Virus record (IMG/VR): IMGVR_UViG_3300038551_000101
Location: 1-52,350 of that record
DNA from: a virus
Reading direction: 5' to 3' (one strand)
DNA: 52,350 bases
The notes below the pieces were generated by a model. It saw nothing but the letters and a program-made list of their open reading frames with translations. It was not told the DNA's origin and did not search any database. Below, piece by piece: positions 9,062 to 16,251 of this stretch (position 1 is the stretch's first letter; every line of letters starts with the position of its first letter). The position numbers and the translations under genes are program-made.

Positions 9062-9271
9062 CTATTTCATTCCACACCTCTTATATAACCCATCAATACG
9101 CGTAAGGAATGCTCTACGTTTTATCACGGGTAAAATCACCTTACCTTTCACGATTTTCATGTAATAAGAAAAAGAGACCTTCAAATGACGCGCTAATTGT
9201 TCATCCGTCATTTCTAAGTCTCTTTTGGCCACTGCTATTTGATTTTGGAATTGTTTATTGATCATAAACAA
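9062..9271 (-). CDS. Small HTH-like protein of the late operon
   Basis: A 69-residue basic protein. The central 'MTDEQLARHLKVSFSYYMKIVKGKV' resembles a Cro-type helix-turn-helix in which the recognition helix carries SFSYYMKI. It lies between a metallopeptidase gene, which it overlaps by 10 bases, and small terminase. The ATG at 9265 is an alternative start. Its role is unknown; it could help regulate the late operon or recognise a packaging site. Confidence 0.6.
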   Translation of the reverse strand: MFMINKQFQNQIAVAKRDLEMTDEQLARHLKVSFSYYMKIVKGKVILPVIKRRAFLTRIDGLYKRCGMK

Positions 9272-9561
9272 TCTCCTCTCAAAGATTGCCCTTCATTATC
9301 TTTAAGTACTTGATAAAGTACTTTACCTACACGATTAATCATGTCTTCGTCTTGTTCTGTATATCCCGCTTCAAAGAATACACCATGCAACATTTCATGA
9401 ATGAATGTTTCTTCCTCGCGATCAACTGGCAAATCTGCATCGATTTTAATAATTAACTCGTCATATAATATTTGTCCGATGACGCCATGTTCTTTTGCTA
9501 ACCCTTTTACTTTAACTACCTTGTATTTCACTCCACCGATTTTCCAATGTGCTTCTTTCAT
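9262..9561 (-). CDS. ImmA/IrrE-like zinc metallopeptidase
   Basis: A 99-residue protein with the zinc motif 'ETFIHEMLHGVFFEAG' (HExxH at residues about 53-57), preceded by a strand 'DELIIKIDADLP'. Short proteins of this kind belong to the ImmA/IrrE group, whose larger members cleave XRE repressors (for example ImmA of ICEBs1). Here it precedes an HTH-like gene, an arrangement like ImmA/ImmR. Its real substrate is not visible. It is shorter than IrrE-class enzymes and lacks any sensor domain. Confidence 0.7.
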   Translation of the reverse strand: MKEAHWKIGGVKYKVVKVKGLAKEHGVIGQILYDELIIKIDADLPVDREEETFIHEMLHGVFFEAGYTEQDEDMINRVGKVLYQVLKDNEGQSLRGDCL

Positions 9562-9859
9562 CTCTCACTCACCTCATCGCTAATCGCTAAATGAATCTTA
9601 TTTTTTAAAATTTATACCGAAAACTAATTTATGCAGGGAAATTAATATTTCATACATGATGTTTTCTATTTAGTTTACATAATTATAATTATGAGAAGTC
9701 CTTAAAAACCTATATTACGGGAAATCGTTGATACCACTCACTTCCCGTAACATATAATTCCAGTTATTTATGCACAATTTTATACATAGCGTAGTTTAGC
9801 GGGTTTTCGGTACCTAAACACCGTTATTTCCTGCATAAACTTCACCTTGTTAACTATCT
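9562..9859. other. Gene-free segment with nested inverted repeats upstream of terminase block
   Basis: No convincing gene is seen in these 298 bases. Two inverted repeats are nested: TTTATGCAGGGAAAT (9628-9642) faces ATTTCCTGCATAAA (9826-9839), and inside them TTACGGGAA (9715-9723) faces TTCCCGTAA (9742-9750). The segment is AT-rich and lies between the accessory late genes and the terminase block. It could hold a promoter/operator or the packaging start site. Confidence 0.6.
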
Positions 9860-10120
9860 CTATTTTTGTTCAAAAATTGCGCATTGTAATCGATATCCTT
9901 CTAAATACCAAATTTGATCCGTAATTCGTTTCTTGCAAATTTCAATCCCGATATTCACATCGTAATTAACCGGATCTACACAAGCGCTTGATTCAGTTAA
10001 AATAAATCCGTTTGGCAATTGCGCAACTACTACTGTACATTTACCGTGGAACTCTTCTACTGTCCAATGTGTCTTTTCTAAAATGTTATTAATATCTTCT
10101 TGCGTTACTGTATTTTTCAT
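9860..10120 (-). CDS. N4 gp49 / Sf6 gp66 family protein
   Basis: An 86-residue member of the phage family named after N4 gp49 and Sf6 gp66. The diagnostic stretch is 'LPNGFILTESSACVDPVNYD' (residues about 37-56) followed by 'IWYLEGYRLQ'. These proteins are widespread in phages and plasmids, with no established function. The start shares one base with the stop of the Tad2-like gene (TAATG), and GGGAGG lies upstream. Confidence 0.8.
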   Translation of the reverse strand: MKNTVTQEDINNILEKTHWTVEEFHGKCTVVVAQLPNGFILTESSACVDPVNYDVNIGIEICKKRITDQIWYLEGYRLQCAIFEQK

Positions 10121-10332
10121 TATTCAACAACCTCCCAATTTTCAGCGAATAACTCAATATTCGTTTCTTTCCATGGCACTCTTCCGAATCGACTCTCAAC
10201 ATATAAGTATGGAGCAGTCATTTTACTATGCTCATCAGGAAATTGAGCGCGAATTACTACGTCAGGACTCCATTGTGGTAATCTCATCCCTTTTCCCTTT
10301 TTTACCTCTTCAAAAGCTTGACCAAAATTCAT
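10120..10332 (-). CDS. DUF2829 / Tad2-like protein, candidate anti-Thoeris
   Basis: A 70-residue protein with the DUF2829 pattern: 'MNFGQAFEEVKKGKGMRLPQW' at the start and 'GRVPWKETNIELFAENWEVV' at the end. The family includes Tad2, which sequesters the cyclic nucleotide signal of Thoeris defence. The ATG at 10332 has a strong GGAGGAAAGG; the frame is open further upstream but without such a site. The family match is good by eye, but the binding residues cannot be verified, so inhibition of Thoeris is an inference. Confidence 0.65.
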   Translation of the reverse strand: MNFGQAFEEVKKGKGMRLPQWSPDVVIRAQFPDEHSKMTAPYLYVESRFGRVPWKETNIELFAENWEVVE

Positions 10333-10382
10333 TTCCTTTCCTCCTCTATTTCCAATCATTGAGTTCGTTTGTTTTGTAAAAC

Positions 10383-10667
10383 TCAGCAAGTCGTCCTTGC
10401 TCTGATTCGCATCGGTTTTCGATTTAGTACCTGCGACTTCATCACTTTATTTTTCACATACCCATAAATTACTCGTGCTGGTTTTCTTTCTTTTGTACAC
10501 TCTTCATAAAACCACACGATTTCTTTAACTTGCTCCTTAACCTGCTCCCACGATTGACGAATCCATTGAACAATTGTTTGAACAGCTTCATAAAACTTCT
10601 TTACAGCTTTCTGCAATATTTCAATATCAACCGATGTATCAACCAATGTTATTATTTGTTTAGTCAT
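10383..10667 (-). CDS. Hypothetical basic helical phage protein
   Basis: A 94-residue protein, not recognised. Residues 14-60 form a helix rich in Val, Gln and Trp (IVQWIRQSWEQVKEQVKEIVWFYEE), and the C-terminal 30 residues are strongly basic (RKPMRIRART). AGAGGAATTTAA precedes the ATG, inside the end of the upstream membrane-protein gene. The pairing of an amphipathic helix with a basic tail could suit a nucleic acid or membrane-surface protein. Confidence 0.6.
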   Translation of the reverse strand: MTKQIITLVDTSVDIEILQKAVKKFYEAVQTIVQWIRQSWEQVKEQVKEIVWFYEECTKERKPARVIYGYVKNKVMKSQVLNRKPMRIRARTTC

Positions 10668-10887
10668 TTAAATTCCTCTTCATATTCTCAACTACTTGTT
10701 TAGCTACTTGGTCTGCTTCCTCTTTTGTTAGATTAGGAGCATTTACCGTAGCGCTATAAGTAAATGTTTTTGTTTCTTTTTTAGAGGTTTTTAATGAAGC
10801 ATAAATGATGGTCACACCTGCACCAACAAATGTTATTTTAATTACGTTATCTAATACCAATGATGACCACATTAAAAAATCAAACAT
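10660..10887 (-). CDS. Small membrane protein
   Basis: A 75-residue protein with one hydrophobic segment at residues about 6-30 (MWSSLVLDNVIKITFVGAGV and on), followed by a soluble tail (TKEEADQVAKQVVENMKRNL). GGGGGAGA precedes the start. It overlaps the next gene by 8 bases. It is the first gene after the structured RNA and its terminator, so it needs read-through or its own promoter. Its function is unknown. Confidence 0.6.
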   Translation of the reverse strand: MFDFLMWSSLVLDNVIKITFVGAGVTIIYASLKTSKKETKTFTYSATVNAPNLTKEEADQVAKQVVENMKRNLND

Positions 10888-10959
10888 AATAATAATCTCC
10901 CCCTAACCATATATCTATTTCATTCAACTTCATGTTTAATATGTAATTTCTATATAACA

Positions 10960-11012
10960 AAGAAAAAAAGCCTATTAATCCTGCATAAGAACAGGTTAAT
11001 TAGGCTTTTTCA
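10960..11012 (-). terminator. Strong terminator at the 3' end of the large structured RNA
   Basis: On the minus strand AGCCTAATTAACCTG pairs with CAGGATTAATAGGCT (short internal mismatches) across a short loop and is followed by TTTTTTTCTTTG. The upstream side also carries A's, so it may act in both directions. It defines the 3' end of the gene-free RNA region and separates it from the accessory late genes. Confidence 0.85.
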
Positions 11013-11945
11013 ATCCAATCCTGAAGGAATAATGTGATTAAGTTGGCTTCTTAATCATCTCGCAACCACCGCACTGAAATATCATGGCTACACGCCGTGT
11101 GTTCGGTGGCTGGGAGAAGACTAAGAAATGTCCTCTCTTTTATACTCCGTGGAGTCGGAATGAATCGTTCCTCGAGTCAATTCATTCCTGTATGATTAAT
11201 CTGCGCTCAGTTGCGCCGGGGAGAAAGTCCCAAAGTATGAGGTCTACACCCTCTTTCAACATACAATTTTCTATATGCTCAAAGAGAGGTAGGCGCTCTC
11301 TTATAAAGGTTTTTACATTTATATCAAGACGCATGTACTTATTCCGGCGCCTTGTTTGAACCAATATATCAAGGGGAAGGCGAGGGGAACGCCTTTACAT
11401 TGGTTCAAACAAAGAGCCGTAGCTGTAGCTCCTTGCTCGTTTAATTGTTAAAGTCAAATAAAGGCCCTGACTCCATTTGACTTCGTTATATTAATAACCG
11501 CTGTGAGTAATTATTAATATAATTGTGCAATAAATTCCCTCCCCTGCAATTGAATACGAAATCAAGATTCAACATACAGGATGCGCATAAAGGTTTTACT
11601 GCTTTTGAGAACATAAGTAAGGCGTAGGTACTTATATGCTCAATAAGAAGTAAAACATATTGTCTCATCCAATAACCCAGAAGGAATGATTAGTATTAGA
11701 TACAGACAGGCTATAAAACTATAACCTTTGAAAAGAGAATTTCACTCTTCTCATTCCCCGTGCCGAGTTGTCGCAATACTGCTAGGCTCCGCATGTTCCC
11801 TCTGTACAATCTCATGCATCGTCACCATTCAACCCAACCGAGTGCACCTTTGATATAGGAGATAGTGCTCCTCCCATGAATTACTTCATGGGATAAGCTT
11901 ACCTCTGATTCAAATAGTAAAAGGTACCCGAAATGGTAGCCCAAA
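10965..11945 (-). ncRNA. Large ornate structured noncoding RNA (GOLLD/ROOL-like candidate)
   Basis: About 950 bases have no credible gene but many perfect stems. Examples are TTGTTTGAACCAAT/ATTGGTTCAAACAA (11352-11365 with 11399-11412) enclosing AAGGCG/CGCCTT; AAGTCAAAT/ATTTGACTT (11451-11459 with 11475-11483); TTATATTAATAA/TTATTAATATAA (11486-11497 with 11511-11522); and CCCATGAA/TTCATGGG (11873-11892), whose minus-strand loop is the GNRA tetraloop GUAA. The minus strand is preferred because of that loop, the 3' terminator and the flanking genes. Size, density of stems and position in a phage late region match the giant ornate RNAs GOLLD and ROOL. Which class, if either, cannot be settled by eye. 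Confidence 0.75.
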
Positions 11946-11954
11946 AGTGCCATT

Positions 11955-12344
11955 TTACATAATCCCTAGTGCATCAGCGAAATTTGCAATAGCAGATTTT
12001 TTCTTTCTGTAAAAGGTTCTCCTTTTAATGCCGATCATTGTGTAAATATAATCATCATTGAGTATCTTTGTATTCATGTACTTCATTTCTAATATTTTTC
12101 TCTCATCCTCATCTAGCGCTTCCTCTAATGCTCTTTTAATTTGAATGTATTGGATGTATTTTTTTCTTTCTTCTGGATCTTCCTGACGAGTTGCTTTCAA
12201 TTCCGGGAATAAGATTTCCACCCCAAGTGCTTCCCTCTCTTGCTTATTTTGAAATTTAACTTTTAATACACGGTATTTGTGCAATGCAATAATAACGTCC
12301 TGGAGTAAATCGTTTTCTCCCTCTTTCTTTTGTTGCTTATTCAT
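11955..12344 (-). CDS. ArpU/RinA-like late transcription activator
   Basis: A 129-residue protein of the ArpU type. The C-terminal half reads 'ALDEDERKILEMKYMN' then 'IYTMIGIKRRTFYRKKKSAIANFADALG', a sigma-70 region-4-like HTH used by phage late regulators. The ATG at 12344 follows AGGGGG; a TTG one codon earlier is possible. It is the last early gene, and directly downstream come the giant RNA and the late operon, which it is expected to switch on. Its binding site is not identified. Confidence 0.75.
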   Translation of the reverse strand: MNKQQKKEGENDLLQDVIIALHKYRVLKVKFQNKQEREALGVEILFPELKATRQEDPEERKKYIQYIQIKRALEEALDEDERKILEMKYMNTKILNDDYIYTMIGIKRRTFYRKKKSAIANFADALGIM

Positions 12345-12389
12345 CAAGTCAGAATCCCCCTATGTCCAATTTTTAAATAATTCATTTCA

Positions 12390-12488
12390 TTAAGGTACGT
12401 GAAATTTTATTATTTTTATACTGAATAAGGGAACGATGATTACAATACAGCCCCACACCACACTGTTAATCATGGTTCCACTATTCAT
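12390..12488 (-). CDS. Possible 32-residue membrane peptide
   Basis: A short frame (MNSGTMINSVVWGCIVIIVPL and eleven further residues) with one hydrophobic helix. Its start overlaps the stop of the preceding small gene (TTAATG), so translation by coupling is possible, but no good ribosome binding site is seen. It lies between the 59-residue gene and the ArpU-like gene. Low confidence. Confidence 0.3.
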   Translation of the reverse strand: MNSGTMINSVVWGCIVIIVPLFSIKIIKFHVP

Positions 12489-12667
12489 TAAGCTAATTGT
12501 TTCTGTTTTCCCCTAGCTTTTTTATCTTCAATCCAACCTTCTTGCTTTAGCTGCTTCAAGTCCTTATATTTAAAGGTCCCGTACATCCATATCTTTTGTT
12601 TCTCCCACCCAAATCCTGATTCTTCACGATACAAAAAGCATGATTTACTTCCTGTACGCCTTGGCAT
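12488..12667 (-). CDS. Small basic phage protein
   Basis: A 59-residue protein beginning 'MPRRTGSKSCFLYREESGFG' with 'WMYGTFKYKDLKQLKQEGWI' in the middle and a Lys/Arg/Gln-rich end. AAGGGGGATGA precedes the ATG. It is not recognised. The aromatic and basic composition suggests nucleic acid contact. It sits between the DUF1064 nuclease and the late activator. Confidence 0.65.
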   Translation of the reverse strand: MPRRTGSKSCFLYREESGFGWEKQKIWMYGTFKYKDLKQLKQEGWIEDKKARGKQKQLA

Positions 12668-12680
12668 TTAATCATCCCCC

Positions 12681-13157
12681 TTATGATCTTATCCATTTCC
12701 GTTTATCCTTGTCCCATATCACTACGATTAACTCCTGTTGATTTTGAAACTCCCACAGCTTTCTTCTGACGGGGAAACCGTCATTGATAGCCTTTTTACT
12801 GCCCTTTACATCAATTACCTCTATACGACCATCTGCATACGTTACTTTAAAATCCGGTGTAAACTTCATCGCTTCTTTCTTCGATTTACCCGACTGCGTT
12901 AAACTGCTTGGAATTGTAAATGATGGTATGAGAGTATAGGAAGGGTGGCATTCAATATGAACGACATCCCTCTTACTTCTCAAATACTTGTAATATCTTG
13001 CTTCAGTCCTGGAATCGAATTGTATACCTTCTACTACAGTTGGGATGCTTTTTATTCTGCCTGACTTACTTTTATCGCTTTTTACTCTCTTAGCCTTTTT
13101 AAGTATCCTTCTCTTAATCTCGATGATCTGTTCCTCGCTCTCCTTGAACTTGTACAC
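12681..13157 (-). CDS. DUF1064 PD-(D/E)XK phage endonuclease
   Basis: A 158-residue nuclease-like protein. The motif order is a helix with Glu (FDSRTEARYYKYL), then 'KFTPDFKVTYADGRIEVIDVKG', which gives the D...(D/E)xK core of restriction-endonuclease-like folds (D-V-K at about residues 118-120). DUF1064 proteins occur in phage recombination/replication regions and are thought to act on branched or damaged DNA. The start is a GTG with GAGAGGAAA. It overlaps the upstream gene by 44 bases. Confidence 0.75.
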   Translation of the reverse strand: MYKFKESEEQIIEIKRRILKKAKRVKSDKSKSGRIKSIPTVVEGIQFDSRTEARYYKYLRSKRDVVHIECHPSYTLIPSFTIPSSLTQSGKSKKEAMKFTPDFKVTYADGRIEVIDVKGSKKAINDGFPVRRKLWEFQNQQELIVVIWDKDKRKWIRS

Positions 13158-13326
13158 TTTCCTCTCTCAATCTAAAAGCATCTGTTTTTAACCATTCTTT
13201 TCTTATCTTTCGTAAATTATTTATTGATTCATCCTCATGCTTCATCAAACGACCAGAAGCAATTGAACAATTTATACTGATTAAGAAAAATACATCTGCA
13301 AGGAATATCTCCATTTTTCTAATCAT
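13114..13326 (-). CDS. Hypothetical 70-residue phage protein with hydrophobic N-terminus
   Basis: Begins 'MIRKMEIFLADVFFLISINC', a possible signal or membrane helix, followed by a charged tail. It overlaps the nuclease gene by 44 bases in another frame. The start has GGAGGAAGAAAC, which argues for a real gene despite the overlap. Function not recognised. Confidence 0.5.
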   Translation of the reverse strand: MIRKMEIFLADVFFLISINCSIASGRLMKHEDESINNLRKIRKEWLKTDAFRLREESVQVQGERGTDHRD

Positions 13327-13348
13327 GTTTCTTCCTCCTATAAATGGA

Positions 13349-13711
13349 TTATTTTGTTACAAACAGTACTTCTTTTAACTTCCGTAATTCTATAAGTGAC
13401 ATCTTATCAACCGTATCCTTTAATTCTTTTCTTAATTGAGCTTTTTCTTTACCTCTCTCAATCATGTCCCAATATTCCTTTTCGGTCCGATAAGCTTGAT
13501 AATGATATCCCCATCCAGTGTTATGCGATAAATCCTTTTGGTTGAATCTATATGGTGATTTATCTTCTACCCCTTCAGGATTAGCGTAAAAACTTGTTTT
13601 ATTAGCTCTGACAACGATGAATTTTCTTAAATTAGGTTCTGACTTACCTACCCATCCGCCGCTTGTACTCACATAAACTTCTTGACCTTCTTCCATTTTG
13701 ATTTTAGTCAT
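13349..13711 (-). CDS. Hypothetical phage protein
   Basis: A 120-residue protein, not recognised. The N-terminal 60 residues look beta-rich (EGQEVYVSTSGGWVGKSEP, KFIVVRANKTSFYA), and the C-terminal 40 residues form a charged helix (IERGKEKAQLRKELKDTVDK). GGAGGAAGAGAAA precedes the ATG. It is part of the run of small early genes. Confidence 0.7.
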   Translation of the reverse strand: MTKIKMEEGQEVYVSTSGGWVGKSEPNLRKFIVVRANKTSFYANPEGVEDKSPYRFNQKDLSHNTGWGYHYQAYRTEKEYWDMIERGKEKAQLRKELKDTVDKMSLIELRKLKEVLFVTK

Positions 13712-13798
13712 TTTCTCTTCCTCCCTGAATAAAACTCAATATTCCGTCAATACTATAGATGACACGGTAATCTTTTCTCCTTGTTCCCCCTTGGAGAT

Positions 13799-13829
13799 GA
13801 GCAGTTAGCTTTTGCTAACTGCTCTTTTT
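13799..13829 (+). terminator. Perfect hairpin with U-run on the plus strand
   Basis: GAGCAGTTAGC, loop TTTT, GCTAACTGCTC, then TTTTT. The orientation stops plus-strand transcription although no plus-strand gene lies nearby. On the minus strand it comes right after the stop of the zinc protein, where it could protect or end the mRNA. It may block antisense transcription into the early operon. Confidence 0.7.
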
Positions 13830-13980
13830 AATCGTTCATTATTTCTCCGAATATAACGCTTGCTGTATAGTCGTAACAACGTTCACATAACCACTCATTA
13901 CGAGCTGGACTGTAACGAATCGTTGTCTTTTCTTCATCGCATAAATCACATGTTCCGACTTTATCCTCTTCCACATCCAT
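13828..13980 (-). CDS. Small four-cysteine zinc-ribbon protein
   Basis: A 50-residue protein with two CxxC pairs (GTCDLCDE at residues 9-16 and WLCERCYD at 30-37), a compact zinc ribbon. AAAAGGGGAATGG precedes the ATG. Phage zinc ribbons of this size often bind nucleic acid or a host protein; no specific target is suggested by the sequence. Confidence 0.7.
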   Translation of the reverse strand: MDVEEDKVGTCDLCDEEKTTIRYSPARNEWLCERCYDYTASVIFGEIMND

Positions 13981-14005
13981 TCCCCTTTTCTACAAAATGA
14001 AATTT

Positions 14006-14290
14006 TTATTGTAATCTTCCTTTATATATCTTTTTGATCTCAATTTCACTGAATCCCTCATACACCGTAAATATTTCCGGAAACTGACTCAAACACATAT
14101 CGATGATCATGTCATCAGTAGTTCTAACGAAAAAGTATTTAACCTCACCCAAGTAATCATTGTGTAGATAATAACTCCTAATCTCGCAATGGTAGCCATT
14201 AGCTTCCAATACTTCATACAGCTTGTTCTTTGTTTCATCTATATCAAATATTGATAACTGTCCCTCCGCAATATCCATTTGTTCTATCAT
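14006..14290 (-). CDS. Hypothetical acidic phage protein
   Basis: A 94-residue protein, not recognised. It shows alternating strands and helices (KLYEVLEANGYHCEIRSYYL, VKYFFVRTTDDMIIDMC) and a basic C-terminus (IKKIYKGRLQ). AAAGGGGAATGGGGAA precedes the start. It sits immediately after the first HTH-repeat gene. Confidence 0.65.
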   Translation of the reverse strand: MIEQMDIAEGQLSIFDIDETKNKLYEVLEANGYHCEIRSYYLHNDYLGEVKYFFVRTTDDMIIDMCLSQFPEIFTVYEGFSEIEIKKIYKGRLQ

Positions 14291-14304
14291 TTCCCCATTC
14301 CCCT

Positions 14305-14820
14305 TTACGCTCGTTTCTTATTCCAAAATGCGTTTGTTCCTCTATAATTGAAAGAACTGGCTTGATATCCCCGTGACGCTGCTTCCGATGGTGTTAGTGT
14401 TGGTGTATTAATAGCTGTTTCTACATCCCATTTCCAGCGTCTTACTCTGCACCATAGCAATTCTCGTGAAATACCGTTACGCTTTGCTCGCTGTACCTGT
14501 TCATCAGTGAATACTGTATCTGTTTTCCTTGTTCTAGCAATCTTAATCGCTTCTTTATTACCTATTACCGATTTTGTTGCTGCCTCGTGCAGATCCCAGC
14601 CTCTTTTCCTACGATCTGCAAATGTTCTATAGCAAATCCCGTGTTCCTCGGCTATGTCCTTGTATTCTTTCCAACCCGTCCCCTTTGAAACTGGCTTAGT
14701 AATTGCCGTTTCCTTTGGCCAGCCGTACGAATATACGCGCTGGCGCAAAGTGTCATTGCTAATGCCGTTCCCTTCTGCTCGTTTGAAATCTTCTGGAGTA
14801 ATGTAGTAGTCATCGCCCAT
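14305..14820 (-). CDS. Tandem HTH-repeat protein, copy 1
   Basis: A 171-residue protein built from three short helix-turn-helix-like repeats: 'EGNGISNDTLRQRVYSYGW...AITKP', 'EEHGICYRTFADRRKRGWDL...AATKS' and 'KRNGISRELLWCRVRRWKWD...AINTP'. Each has a G-I turn, a recognition helix ending in R, and a W followed by a short helix and a Pro. Two paralogues lie at 18458-18976 and 19018-19443. The ATG at 14820 has GGAAGAGGA six bases upstream and is preferred. The fold resembles repeats in phage DNA-binding and homing-endonuclease-associated proteins; the target is unknown. Confidence 0.75.
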   Translation of the reverse strand: MGDDYYITPEDFKRAEGNGISNDTLRQRVYSYGWPKETAITKPVSKGTGWKEYKDIAEEHGICYRTFADRRKRGWDLHEAATKSVIGNKEAIKIARTRKTDTVFTDEQVQRAKRNGISRELLWCRVRRWKWDVETAINTPTLTPSEAASRGYQASSFNYRGTNAFWNKKRA

Positions 14821-14854
14821 GCCCATTCCTCTTCCTTCCCAAATAGCGTTTTTG

Positions 14855-15082
14855 TTAAAATCTCTCACTCAAGTCTTCTAGCCAGTATGGTTCTTCAAGC
14901 CAATACCCTTCATCTTGATCGAAACGATAGTATAAAACCTCTCCATCTTCATTTACAAAAGGGTTTGTATATGTGTCATAAGGCTTACTTCCTTCTGGAT
15001 AATAAGTCATCACTTCTTTACCTAACATCGGGCAGTGAATTTTTCCCCATTCAATGGCATTTATCCAATTAAGTTCTTTCAT
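14855..15082 (-). CDS. Hypothetical acidic aromatic phage protein
   Basis: A 75-residue protein starting 'MKELNWINAIEWGKIHC', rich in Tyr, Trp and acidic residues (RFDQDEGYWLEEPYWLEDL). The ATG at 15082 has GAGGGAGAAAG; an upstream in-frame start would overlap another small gene. Not recognised. Confidence 0.6.
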   Translation of the reverse strand: MKELNWINAIEWGKIHCPMLGKEVMTYYPEGSKPYDTYTNPFVNEDGEVLYYRFDQDEGYWLEEPYWLEDLSERF

Positions 15083-15122
15083 TCTTTCTCCCTCATTTCT
15101 TAGCAAATAACGATTTTGTGAT

Positions 15123-15203
15123 TTATTTGCTATTTTTCTTTCGATATTCACGCTCTTGCTTTGCAAAGAATTCTTTAACTGCATTTTCCCAATACGTACA
15201 CAT
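15123..15203 (-). CDS. Possible 26-residue peptide
   Basis: A short frame (MCTYWENAVKEFFAKQERE and seven more residues), a strongly amphipathic helix. GGAGTGAAGAG precedes the ATG. Such tiny genes are common in this operon, but coding is not proven. Confidence 0.35.
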   Translation of the reverse strand: MCTYWENAVKEFFAKQEREYRKKNSK

Positions 15204-15237
15204 CACTCTTCACTCCATTCCCAAATAAGGATTTTGT

Positions 15238-15603
15238 TTAGTTTCCTAATAACTCTGGGCTTTCATAAATATTCCCGATTACTTCAGCCCAATGTCTCAT
15301 TCTGTGAAGGTACCAACTGCCACAACTTATTTCCATTACTTCGTTATATCCAATCTCATAATTACCATCGACACCAATCGATCTGTCAAAAGGATGACCG
15401 ACAACCTTTACAATGTCACCGATATAAATTTCTGTTCCGTTCTTGTCTTTTAAGCCTGTGTATTGTAGTAATGGAGAATAAAATTTGTCTTCTTTCCCCC
15501 CATTCTTTAAAGTGTCTTTTAAACTATCAAAGTTTAGTATTTCTTCCCAGCTATACATGATTCGATTTTCTTTACCATATATCCGATATTTAACTTCATT
15601 CAT
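15238..15603 (-). CDS. YopX family protein
   Basis: A 121-residue YopX-family protein. The diagnostic core is 'LLQYTGLKDKNGTEIYIGDI' (residues about 45-64) and the end 'HWAEVIGNIYESPELL'. YopX proteins are very common in Firmicute phages and have no defined function. It lies in the early operon. Confidence 0.85.
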   Translation of the reverse strand: MNEVKYRIYGKENRIMYSWEEILNFDSLKDTLKNGGKEDKFYSPLLQYTGLKDKNGTEIYIGDIVKVVGHPFDRSIGVDGNYEIGYNEVMEISCGSWYLHRMRHWAEVIGNIYESPELLGN

Positions 15604-15630
15604 ATATCTTCCGCCCTTTCCTCCAAATAA

Positions 15631-15939
15631 CTATTTTGTTTGGTTTTTTGACTGTTCAAATGCTTTTTTCTCACAATCTACACATGCTACAATGTCGCCA
15701 TCTTCATCAAATTGATAAATAGACTTTTCTTCAATATCCTTATTTAAAAAGCAAATATCACAATTGAATTGTCTTTTCTTATCCGCTGACTCATCATTGA
15801 TTTTCTTAGTTAATTTAACAGTTCCGATATTCTCATAAGGCTGAACTTCATACCCCTTCAAACTAAGGTATTGTGCTACTTTTTGCATTTCTTTCCATGC
15901 TGCTGTACCTTGACCAAATTCAATAGTTACTGTATTCAT
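15631..15939 (-). CDS. Hypothetical protein with C-terminal zinc-ribbon
   Basis: A 102-residue protein. The N-terminal half is an alpha/beta unit ([20 protein letters not shown]), and residues about 59-90 hold two cysteine pairs (CDICF and CVDCE) around an acidic loop, a likely zinc site. Not assigned to a known family. AGGGAGAATGAGAA precedes the start. Confidence 0.65.
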   Translation of the reverse strand: MNTVTIEFGQGTAAWKEMQKVAQYLSLKGYEVQPYENIGTVKLTKKINDESADKKRQFNCDICFLNKDIEEKSIYQFDEDGDIVACVDCEKKAFEQSKNQTK

Positions 15940-15977
15940 TTCTCATTCTCCCTTTCGTTTTAAAATAACGCTTTTGT

Positions 15978-16067
15978 TCAGTTTTCATCACATTTCCTGC
16001 ATTCGCACTCACAGTTTTCTAATTTCTCTTCACACTTAGCGCAATAATCTATAACTTCATAAATCAT
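15978..16067 (-). CDS. Cysteine-rich 29-residue peptide
   Basis: A short frame with seven... cysteine-dense residues arranged as CAKCEEKLENCECECRKC. GAGGGACAATAA precedes the ATG, and the start overlaps the preceding stop by ATGA. The spacing of the Cys residues could hold zinc. A tiny but plausible gene. Confidence 0.5.
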   Translation of the reverse strand: MIYEVIDYCAKCEEKLENCECECRKCDEN

Positions 16068-16201
16068 TTATTGTCCCTCTTGAACTCTTCCTCTCTGAGA
16101 AGCGCTAACTCCTCTATAGCTTTATCTCTAAATTCAGTCATAAGAAGTATCCTAATAGTTAAACCGTCGTCAGTCAGTTTGCTAATTTGTTCTGCATCCA
16201 T
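16064..16201 (-). CDS. Small charged helical protein
   Basis: A 45-residue protein (MDAEQISKLTDDGLTIRILL then a charged helix to KRDNK). GAGATGAAAA precedes the ATG, and its stop overlaps the Cys-rich peptide start, so the two look co-translated. Function unknown. Confidence 0.55.
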   Translation of the reverse strand: MDAEQISKLTDDGLTIRILLMTEFRDKAIEELALLREEEFKRDNK

Positions 16202-16251
16202 TTTTCATCTCTCCATTTCTTAATAAAATTCAAATTTGATTAAATTTACTT

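Noticed and set aside
11084-11668. Reading frames of 60-91 codons inside the gene-free 11 kb region
   Set aside because: None has a good ribosome binding site or a recognisable protein, and they run through perfect inverted repeats, which explains the region better as structured RNA.
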